32,590 nucleotides of DNA from Amphimedon queenslandica (taxonomy: Eukaryota; Porifera; Demospongiae; Haplosclerida; Niphatidae), in contig NW_003546618.1 in assembly GCF_000090795.2 (NCBI RefSeq), positions 34,180-66,769 on the forward strand. Direction: 5' to 3'. The stretch's first letter is position 1, and every line of letters starts with the position of its first letter. Position numbers and translations under genes: made by a program. The notes under the pieces were generated by a model. It saw nothing but the letters and a program-made list of their open reading frames with translations. It was not told the origin of the DNA and made no database searches. This document shows, piece after piece, positions 11,301 to 23,300 of this stretch.

Positions 11301-14300
11301 ATCAACTGTCAGTACATATGTACTATCCGGGTCTATTTTTTCCAGGTCAAGTTTATTTTCTTTATTATTTTCAGGGATACCCAAAACTCTGATCAATTTC
11401 AAAATCATTTTTTTCCTAATAAAACATTCAAAATATTAATGCATTGCTATTAATCCAATCACTTGTCCCAGCTTTTATAATCTTCTTGAAAGCATACATC
11501 GTTATGATGCAACATAGTTCTAAGTCTCTTGTCCATAAAATTGTGTTGAATGACTTGTTTATTATTGTAGTTTAATAGGTTACCATCCTCATCAACCCAT
11601 AGGCCCAAAAACGTCATAGTATACCCATCTTGGTTAAAAAACAGATAAGGATGACAGCTATTATTAATTTTTACAAGTTCATATTAATACCAGTAAAACT
11701 GTAATATACTGTACCATGCATCCCATTTTTTAGAGTTTTCATCATTCATCACAAAAGGCTCAGTAAATTCCTGAGCATGAAGTGATATAAATAATTTTTC
11801 CCTTTATTTATGCGTACCTTAGCCATTAAAATTGCAAATTTCACAACAAAATTTTTAAAACCTTTTAATTCATCAACATATGGTGATCGCTCACAATCAT
11901 ACAATAGGGCATTGAGGAACTCTATAAAGTTTCTGATATTCGACCATGATGGATTAGTAGATTTATATGAAGTGTATCTGTAAAAAAAAGTAATTAATAG
12001 TAAGGATGGAGTTTTTTAACTCAAGTAAGCATTCTAAACACTCCTTTCCTGTCCCTTCAGGTTTTCTTAAATGTGTCAGTGTAAATTGATCCAATTCCTG
12101 ATTAGCTTTTATTCTTCTTAAATATTGATAAACACGTTGCACACTTTGCTCTTGAAATACATTATCATCCATTAAAACAAAAAAATCTATTGAAAAGATT
12201 GCATGAGCAGTAGCACTTAAAGTTAAATCTACTTGATTTAAAGTGGTCTTGTACTTGATCAGGAAATTCACAAATAGTTTGAGGAAAATATGACAACAAT
12301 GTATATACACTCGGTAAGACCTCCTATTATAAAGCAAAAATTAAATTGATTCATTAGTGTTGTAACTTCAGACTTTAGACTACTAAAAAAGTATATCATG
12401 CATTAGCTCTAGAAACACAACTTAACTTTTAGAATTTTAAAAGAAACTAACTAGTGAATGTAGTACAGTACTGAAACATATTATATTTAGATACATTTAA
12501 TGTATCAAAATATAGAGCTTTTTAATGTTTTAAAGTTATTATTAGTGTTAATGCTATTAGGTTATGTTTGCTTTAGCAAAAGATAACCTAACCATTAATA
12601 GTAATATAAGTTAACCTATATTATTCATATAAACTAATAACTATTTACAACTACATAGTATGATAGTTTACTACAATAAGTTTACTAAATAAATTACCTG
12701 TGACATAGATCTATCATATAATTTTTCATAATCTAGCTTCATTAAAGTGCACTCTACAACACAAACTTGTTTTTCTACTTTTCTCCAAATGTTACCATAC
12801 TCATCATCCAATCCTCCCAGTACAATAATTTTAAACAGTAGCCAATCTATTTGCTCTATCATCTATTACAAAAGAAACAAATCAAAATTTAAATAAAAAA
12901 GGAATTACATCTTGTGCCACATTGAAATGTATGAGTTGTGGATGAGTATCAGTAGGATCTTGTTTGCATTCTTCCATCAATTCTAGGACATGACGAGCTG
13001 AAACTTCAGGGCCATGAATAGGAATATTGACATAGCTTGGTTTTCCAGAACTGTTGATCTTATGAATCATTTTAGCCATTCTTTTAACACGAAGAGTTTT
13101 TCCCATGCCATTATTCCTTGATGCAATGATATGAACATTTTTATTCAATGACATCACTGTTTGCCTGTTACTTGTGTCATGATAAAGAATAATATTATTA
13201 TACTAAACCTTTCTTGATCAGTTGATGCTGTTATATCAAAAGATACGTCAGTGTGAGTTGAAATGTACTCAACTATTTCCTCATCAGATGGCAATTTTGG
13301 CAACTTTCTTAAATAAAGACTCAGTCTTGATGCCAAATGATTTCTAGCTTGGTCCTTTGCATTAATCAATATGACTATCCTGAAATCTTTAAAATTAATT
13401 TCCTATTATTTCAGCTTATACTATAGATTTTTTTTTACTTTTTGATGCTTGCACTATTACTTCTAGATAATCAAGGACCTTTTCAGAGACACTAAAAGGT
13501 AATTGATCAGCATTAACAAGGCAAAACAATTTTTTCTTTTCTTCATCATTGGCTGCACGATGCCATAGTAAAGTAACCTGCTTCTTCATTAATATTAGTG
13601 ATACTACATGAATGAATAGTTTAACCTGTTCAACTGTGGTATCCTTAGTGCATATAAGAACTTCTTCATGCGTGGGTAGAGGCTTTTTCTGATCAACCAT
13701 ATACAGAAATAAAAGAGCTTTCCATGTAGATGCTATAGAGAAATAAAAATAAGCATAAATATGAATAATTTTTTTTTATTAAAACACAGGACCATATACA
13801 ATATTGTTCATCTTGACTAAATTAATTTATAAAAAGTGGAAAGTGCCATATAAGCACTACGACATAAAGTCTAATGCTAAATCCTAGTAACAGAACCCCT
13901 TTTCATTAGGTCCAACATGACATGATATTTAATAGAACTTACAAGTATCAATGGCAAGTAAATTTATTTTTCCTTCTTCCACTAATGTGCTGTGTACATT
14001 CCTCTTTTCAAAACATAGAGTCTCTTGGTATGCTAATTCTCTAAGAAACTCTCCCAGTTCAACAAAATCCAGATATTCTCCTTTTTCCACCTCCATTTTT
14101 ACAGATAATGAAACTTGTGAATATTTAGTAGCACTCCTATTCAAATATTTTATAAATTTTATGATTATTAATATCTTACCATTCATTCTCACAACTTGAA
14201 ACATTAGTTTCAGTATACCTTCCAACAAGTAGATCAGATGCAATTTCTCGTGCCAATTGAGGATCTTGTTTAGCTTTTTTAACTGCTTCAATAGAAATAT

Positions 14301-17300
14301 TTAGACTATATTCTTCTTCAAGCAGCTCTAATACTAAAGTGTTATTTTCACTTATGTCATCTTCCTCATTCGTGTCCGAGGTCTTTGTTGAAGATAGTTC
14401 AATATCTTCTTCATCAATGAACTTATGTTCATTTCTCTGGCACCATGTCCGTACTTCATCTTCATCAGCATCTTCTTCTAATTCTGAGAAAGCAGTCAAA
14501 ATTAAAGAAACTTTATATTCATCATCTTCATGCAAGGTTGTAAATATTTTCTTTCTTTCATCACTCAGTGAAGAAGGATCAAATGTAGGTAAAGTAGATT
14601 TAGTATTGAAAATATTTCTATGCTGCACTGGCATTCCTAATGATGTCATATTTTTGCTCATTGTTTGCACAGCATTGTGTAAAGATGAAAAAATTTTGAC
14701 TTCAGATGGATTTAGAGTTACTGACAAAAGAAGGTGCTTCAAGGAATGAGACACTACAGAGCTCGGGTTCTTTTTTAACTTTCCAAGTTCTTTCCGAAGA
14801 TCCAGCAGTTGTTGAGATGTGTAGTAATTTAAATGAGGGTATTGCTTTCTATATTTTTCAACACTTCTCTGCCAATTTTTTAAATCTTCATCCATTGAAT
14901 CAATTGTTGAATCAAATTCAGTTTTTTTATATTCACTACATCCACATTCTAAATGAAAATGAGTGTAATCCATGAGGCCAGCTTCTTGCAGTTGTATTAA
15001 TAGAAGAGCTATTCTTTCAATCTTTGAGAGTATCTAATCAAAAGTATCAAAAATTGGTGTAGAGCTGGCTGCATGTATGTTATGGGAACTAACCTCAATA
15101 AATTTATTAACTTTATCAGCATTTTCAGCAGCAACAAGAACTAATTTACTTTGCAGTTCTCTAAGGTCATCTAGTCGAAACAATTTTTGCTGCTGATTTT
15201 GATCCTGTGTCAACCTCATTCTTAGACAAACTGCATCATCAGGAGAATGAATTATTCTTCCTGGAATAGCTTCAATGTAGTATATTCCTCTTGTATTGAT
15301 TGAATCCATTTGCTCTACATTACTTTTCTGAAAATCAGATATTGATTCTTCAATTCTCTTTAACTCTCCAAGTCGGGCAGTACAAGAGGTCTAGAATAGT
15401 ATAATTATTAAATTAATAAAATTTAGAAATAATTTTACTGTTATGTTCATCAAATTTTGGCACTCATCAATTAATGGCCACATTGCTTTACAGCGGTTAA
15501 TCAAAACTTCACAGCTTTCTTTTTTGTCAACTTCATAAATCAATGGAGCAAAGGCACTTCCAAATTTAAGAAGGTCTTGTAATAATTGCTTCACCAAATC
15601 ACCATCCATAGTTTGATTAGCAACTTGGACAAAATTTTGTAGCTGTCCAAGATCTATGCCAAAATAGGACCTCACATTAATATACACTTTACTTACTGTT
15701 TGCTACACTTCTGACCCATTCTGCTAAACTCATGCTTAAACAAAATGTTTCTAGACAAGCTCTGCGATGTGGAACATCAGCAATGTCTTTAAGTATATCA
15801 GCTGTTTCTGCTGCACTCTCAACAGTAGCAAGAGTAACATCATCATCTTCAATGCCCTATATTGTGAAAATAATTTTATTTTAGTTACTAACACCAATAA
15901 TATTTTACTTCTTTGGGCAATAAAGCTTCTATAGCATTAAAATCTCCAGTTAATCCTAAAGTTTTTCTTAATTGCATTAATGTTTGCGCAGAATATGAGT
16001 ACCGGCACAACTCTTGATAATCCAAAATTTTCTGGGCAGCATCTCTGATCCAATTTTTATCTTTCTCATGGACAGCCTGGCACCAATTGCGTAATTGGTC
16101 AATTAATGCTGTTTTATCTGATATGTCATTAAAAAGATATTTGACCTTCTTTAAAGGCAATTGTAACCCATCATGAAGCCGATTTAAGTCAGTCTTAAAT
16201 TCTTCAAACATTGGCATCCAAAAATCTTCTACAGCAATTTTAAAGTTTGAACTAGAATTTTTGTGTTTTGAGAGGTATTCATACGTCCACTTAACGAAGA
16301 TCTTAGCAAATATATCCGAAGATATTCCTTTGTGATGTGTTAAACGAAACACTTCTTCAATAATTTCATATGATACATCAATGTGGCAGTAAATATATGT
16401 AACTTCTTCTCCAACATATTGCCAAAGTTGATTGATAGGAATTTTGGCATAGTCATCATTCAATTTCTGCTTTATTTTTATTGCCTCTTCTGTCAAAAAT
16501 AAAAACATTAATAATAGTGATGTTAAATTACAAACCTTCACAAAAGTCCATAAATTTATGAGCAAAATGTCTTAATTTTTTATTTCTCATTGTAAAAGCA
16601 TTGTAAGTTTTCAATTCTTTCTCTAGGTCATTTGTTGTCACCTTGTGCTCACAAAAAAGTTTTAATGACAGAATTTTCTGGAATATGTCAAGAGTTTTAG
16701 AAAGCTCTCCTTTTTGAATATCTTCTAATTGACTAGGTGTTATTTGTCGAGACTCTATATTTTTAAAAAAATTATGAAGATCATTTCTTGCCTGTTCACA
16801 TAAATGGTGAATAAATTTTTCCTCCTGCAATGAAGAAGGTCTATCATTCAAAAGGACAGTTTCTAAAAATTAATACAGAACTATAAACATTAAAGGTATT
16901 AATGCTATTTTACCATATAATTCCATTATAATTACCCATGAATTATCAGTAAAAATTGATGATAAAGAAACAATGGAATTTGGATACATGTGTTTCAGTA
17001 TAGCTGCAAGAATTTGACTGATGTCTCTGGGTGAACCTCCTTTAAGGGAAGCTAAAATTTCTGATTGCTCTTTATCCTATTAGTGACATGAAATGTATGA
17101 CACAATAAGGAAAACAAATAGTCAAGCCAACCTGAATATCTTTTTTGACAGATTGTAAGATGCTATTTCGTAATCCAGAAACGACTTCTTGATGTAACTT
17201 ACTGGTCGATCTAGATAGAATACTTGTTTTCATAACAACATCAATCTGCATAAAAATATACTATTTCATATGCATGTGTTACAAAAATTTACTTTGCTCA

Positions 17301-20300
17301 AACGCTGCAAGAGCACTGAATTACATGTCATAATAAAATTTTCCCTCGAGAACAAAAAAATATCACTCCAAACCTATTAAAACACCAGGAAAATTATTTA
17401 TTAATTGATTATTGATTATTTTACCTTAAGTTCTAGCATTACAGTATTTTCTGAAAGCAAATGTGATCCATGAGCTTTCTCCATCCATTGAAATATTTGG
17501 CAACTCAACTCTTCCATTTTTGCTTTCACAATATCATGCTTAGACCAGGGCTGGTATTTTTCAATTACATTAAGGAGCAGTTCAACTGAAGCTTTGAACA
17601 CTTTTGAGACCACAATGCTTTTATTAACCAATTTATTGACAATGTCTTGGGCTCCAATAAAACAATACTTTATCTCTTCTTCTGAACATACTCTATATAA
17701 ACATGATTAAAACATCACTAAGTTTGTAACAATTTGTAATTTTACAATTCTCCACTTAGAGGTGTGATCAAGATTTCAAGCCCATTGGTAAGATCCTTAA
17801 CCTATCAAATAAACTTTAGAAGTAAAATACATACATAATTGTTATTACTTCATTCTCTTTTGGAAAAGCAATGTCATTAATACATCTGCGTCCAACTTTC
17901 CAGCAAACAAGCGGCGCCATTTGAGGACAATCTCTGATGTAAAAAAACATATCCTTATAAGGGCAAAGCAATACAAAGGCGCGTGAGATTAACCAATCAT
18001 GTTTAATGTATGGTTTGATTAAATTTATTGCTTGAGAAGCAAACCTGCAAAATGTTGTATGATTTCAAAATCATAAAGACTAATAATATTATACTTGGTC
18101 TCTGGGAGAAATTTTTCAAATTGAAGCTCACAAAATACACTCATCATATCAAGCTTGTATGGCTTTCCAAAAGTGAACCCTTGTAGTTTAATGGCATGAA
18201 GTAAAGGCAATACACCAATCCATTCAATGCCTTTTCGAAGTATGATACTATCACACAAGCTAATAACGACTGGTAAAATTTTTTCATCCCTAAAAATTGT
18301 TATTGCATGTATACTACAACAAATATAGAATAGTATGGATTACCTAAATTCAGCCCTAAACTCTGAAAGAATTGAAGCACACTTAAGCAAATTAAATTCA
18401 GATGATACAGGGAGATAGAGACTTGCTGCCAAATTTTTACTAAAATCTCCAGGAAGGCTGAAAGTTTTTTCTGAATAGCAACTTAAGTCAAAAAGTAGGA
18501 TAACAACTGACAAACCACCCAAAAACTTTTCCATATCAGTTAATTCGCTCAAGTATGATGATAATTTGTCCAGCAATATCTAATTAAATTACAATCTAAA
18601 ATACATAGCTGAAATTATGATACCTTAAATGCATTTGATGTAACTGATAACTCATCTAACTTTTTAATGCCTTGAGTTTGTGAATAAACAAAAGGACGAC
18701 ATAAACTCGTCAAAATTTGTGAAATTTTTCTAGTGTTTTCACTAATATCTGCTTCAACTGCATCATCAGGATTAACAGTTGTCCATCCTTGTTCAACAGC
18801 CCAGTCAAAGTACAGAGAAAGAGCATTAGAAAAAAGAGCAGACTGCTTTTTTAGGAACCAATAACTTGGTTTTATTTCAGCATCGTATCGAATATGGGTA
18901 CCTATCATATAAAGATTATAATATTCAATATTACATATAAAGAGGTACCTTTCTTTACAATTCTAAAATTATAGTCGAACTTTTCATGTCGTTTTTCACC
19001 ACTGTTTTTTAATACAATGACATACTTATAGCGAAAAAATTTTGAATTCCAAAAAAATGCATCAGGAATATATAATTTGCAGAAGTAGATCATGTTATTT
19101 CCTGATTGAAAAACACTAAAAATGCAATTGTACATACAGTTTTAATAATGACCTATATTTATTATTTATACTTTTCAAAGGGGCAGACAAAAGTTTCCCC
19201 TTCATTTATTTCATTGGAGGTGATTGAAAGAATAAATTCTTCTTTTTCTACATTCCACTGGGATAAATTTAGAACAACTAGGAAACTTATTTCTTCTTGA
19301 TGTTCATTCACCCTATAGTATTAAGAAATCATTGTATATAACATAGACTGATCTACCTTGCAGAAACTTGTCGAGATAGATCATCTTCAAAAAATTTTGG
19401 TAGAAGCTGCTCTGTATAAATTACATGATTTATATATACATTTTATGGTATTATTACATAAAGATAGTGATACCTGTAATGTCTTTAGCAATTTTCTCCT
19501 CACCAACTGCTCTTAAAGCTGACAACAATGTATCCCAAGTGTATGGAACTGGTTTGTCCCTTTGCCATTTTTTTAATAAAGACTCAAATGATTTTTTGTC
19601 ATTTATCTTAAGCCGTTCACCTATCTCTTTGCACTTTTTGTCTAGAGTTTTAGCATATTTCTTGAGTTGATCAGGATTTGGGGGATAATTGAAAACTCCT
19701 AAAGTGAAGTACCACTGATGATAATAATAAAATTATTTTTTACCTATTGAAGGAGTTTGTTCTTCTCCAACTTCTATAAAATTTGTTTCAGTTGTTTCGG
19801 TTTCATCTGCACTTGCATCTTGTTTAGGACTCTTTATTTGCTGTTGCTTTGTTAATGCTTGCATTTCTATGCTTGCTGAGAGATCTTCAAAAGACATGTC
19901 ACTTCTTTTAATCTCTGTTCCTTGCCCTGTTTTGACATTTAACCAATCATTATCCTCTGATTGGTCATAATTTTCATGAACGCTTTCACTTCTTGCATCT
20001 TGTTTGTCATCTACCTTGCTAGGTTTTGAACCTGAGCTAGACCAATCATCCTTTTCTAGTTCTAAATTTGGCTTTTGTTTTTCTTTTCCTTCTAGCTTCG
20101 TACTACCTGCTAGTGTCTGTTCCTCTTTAGGTTGTTCCTCCTTTTGTCTTAGTTCGTTTTTTCCTGTGGACTGATCTTCAGCTTGATACTGGACTTCATT
20201 GATTTCTTTTTGTTGTTCAACTACAACTTGAACTTCCACTGCATCATCTTTTGATTTTAACTCCTCTTGCGTAAGATCATTCTTAGCTTCTTTTTTTTCA

Positions 20301-23300
20301 GTGATAAAAAATAATTTATCTAGAATGAACAAAAATGTTTCCTAACAGTTTATACAAATAAAATAATTTCATTTTATAGATATAGATCTATAGTTAAATG
20401 TAACTGCTAGACGATCCTATACATCTAATACAATTGCTGCCATCCAACAAAGAATCTTCAAGATTATATAGTAAGTGAGAAGGAACCAGTACTTTACTTT
20501 ATATATAAATAAGTAAAAAACTGGTTCCCTACCTATCACTCTTAGAGCTCACACATAGTAAGCTATAGGATTTATATCATAATTTAGTGTGTTAGACCAT
20601 AGATAATAGAGTAGGAGGGGAAAGGAATTGGAAACAGTCCATAGCGCTAGCATGTGTACTATCCTTGTTATGCTCATAAAGCAAGCCATAAAGCATTACA
20701 TGAGCATAACGAGGATAGTACAGTGCTTGTGCTGTGGACTGTTTCCAAAGTCCAGCCAATTAGCAATAGCACCTGGGTTTGGACACAAAGAAAAATGACT
20801 GCTGCAAGGAGTTATCATGTGAAATTTGGGACTCATTTAGAAAAATTACTGATGGCCCAGATTTTAAAATGAACACTAGGAGATGCCAGAATGTTAAGGA
20901 ATTTGCTCCTAAAGTATTTGAGGTGGATAGATCAGCATCAAGTCAAAGCTGCTACTTTTTCCAAATATTTGAAGGAAGAACTCTTTGTTCCAAGCTTTTT
21001 CAATGCATTAGTTTGACCATTCTAGACTTTGCTACTAAATACTATAACTACAACCAGTAATGGGTACACAAGTGAAGGTCTCTGATCAAGTGTGGATGAC
21101 CGTTGAAGGTGCTTATTGAAAGAACCTTATGAAAGCAAGCTCCATCATTTAAAACTTAACTGAGTCACAATCAGTATATTATACTTATTGCAATGCAAGG
21201 CACTTCTTTTATATAAATGCTCTGGGGAAGCTACAGGTACACAAAGGCCAAAATATAGCCATTCTATCATAGGAAGTCACAGAAAGTAGCATTATAGTTG
21301 TAGAAAAATTATTTTTACAAGCATGTTTACATTAAAGAACCTATTGTAGTCTGCTAAGACAGTCCTTCTGTGAAAAAGGGCCTTTTCAGGCAGTTTTCAG
21401 CTCAGTTTTCTCCAATGTGTTTGCTGACTGTGCTCCATTTTGGGGCAGATCTGACCTGCCTATAACAATAATAAGGATGTTTTACAGCCAATTTCACTTC
21501 ACTTGGATTTTTGTGTGAGGCGCCAGTTTACTTTCCGTGCATGGTTTACTAGGTGCACATGATCTCTATGCAATAGACAATACCCAATGTTCAAATGCAA
21601 GGGGAATCCACTGTAAAGAGTACAGCGGATTTCACTTTCGTTTGAACACAGCATGATGCGTGAGTTCATTTTCTGTGCATGGTTTATTAGGTGCACGTGA
21701 TCTCTACGCAATACTCAATGTTCAAACGCAAGTAAAATCTGCTGTATTTCAGCCCACTTGGATCATGGAACAACCTTTCCATATACAAGACACTCCCTCT
21801 TTCCCAATTAAAAGTACAGGTAGGTGTGGATATGGAACAGAAATTGTAATCCAAGTGAAGTGAAAGAAGTTGTACAACACCATGCAGCGTTTACGTTTTC
21901 AATCTCTTTCCCTTCCTACTCACCATTTTACTCTAGCAATCAAGATTTGACACTTTGACTGGACTGTGATAACTTGAGCAATCAAGATTTGACACTTTCT
22001 TTGTACTGTAACATACAGTAACAACTGCATGATGTCCATTTGCAGCCACACCCAAACACCCTCACATCTTAATTAGACTATGAAGAATAAAACTATATTG
22101 CAATTAACACTATCTAACCAAAGTAACTTTTAATACAGTCGTGGTAATATGCAGGACAAAATATAGTTTTGAAATCATACATGTAAAACAATTGTTGGAC
22201 TCGCCACGCTTGCGTAGGCGGGTACTATGCAGTTGGGTTGTCATTCTGCCATTCTGTCACAAAACCTCCTGTTAATTCCTAGTCAATATCTTTTTTACTG
22301 AGCTCTCCTGAGTTATACCGTAATTCTTTTTAAGCTTTGAGAAAAAGGTAATTTATTTAGCTCCGTTGTATTTTCATAGCAATCCATGGTAGCAAAAGCA
22401 GAATATTTTCAAGAATAGACACTTTTCCTAGCCAAATCTTTGTGTTTCACTCTATTTGGTCAAGATTAGCATTGATAGGAAGAGAAAAGTACCTAGATTA
22501 AAAAATATGTGGGAATTTTCTAACCTCTTTTTTGTTTGCGAGTTACAGTTGCTCAAAGTTTGTGATTTAGCCTCTTTGAAAAATTTTCAGGCAGCACTGG
22601 GGAAAGCAGGAGCAACCAAACCATCTCAGTCTCTTCAAAATATCTGGGAAAATTTTTGTGCTTACTCTTTCTTTGAATCAGTAGAGCTTCAGAGGCTAAA
22701 ATAAATTTCAGCTTTTCTTCTTTCTCCTAGCCATGTGCCATGTTTATCTGCACTGCTAAGTGCTGCACTGCTGCTAAGTGCTGACCACACCTATAATTTA
22801 TTTTATGGATCAGTGCAGTAATTGCATTGTTGCAGTTTACTCAAAATCTATTATCTTTTTTTCAAGTTGCTTATATCTATATATATAATATCATGATGGG
22901 GGCAGTACAAGTAACACATTATCCCTCAGGTGAATTTCAGCAGGCGAGTCCACGCACCATGGTGCTTCATTTTTCTTTGTTTTGGTGAGGCCAATTCACC
23001 AACAGTGTCTCGTTTTGCGAATGTAATGAAAACACAACATAGCGAAATTTATTTTCAGTGAAATATAACCCCTATTCAAAGCAGTTGCTAGCTATATGCT
23101 CTTATTGTTATTTTACACTTTCTAACATAATCATAAGCATCTGTTATCATAACAAGATACAGATCCTGCATTCTCGAGTGGGAGGTCAAATGTGATACTA
23201 TAATAACTTTATGAGAACATGACACAACAGTGTAAAAGCAAATGGATCTGAGGTGACCTCTACATGGCAATGTACAAAGTAGCTATATAGATCTACAAGT

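Noticed and set aside
14339-14975. Serine-rich + strand ORFs opposite exon 21
   Set aside because: Shadows of the acidic coding sequence of the RNF213-like gene.
20779-21060. 93-codon + strand ORF inside intron 1
   Set aside because: No family resemblance; it lies directly beside a fold-back repeat and opposite to the host gene.
22456-22704. 82-codon + strand ORF inside intron 1
   Set aside because: No recognisable domain and no neighbouring exons.
22199-22954. GGACTCGCC / GGCGAGTCC as ends of another transposon
   Set aside because: Only nine bases match and there is no clear target duplication, so the boundaries cannot be supported.
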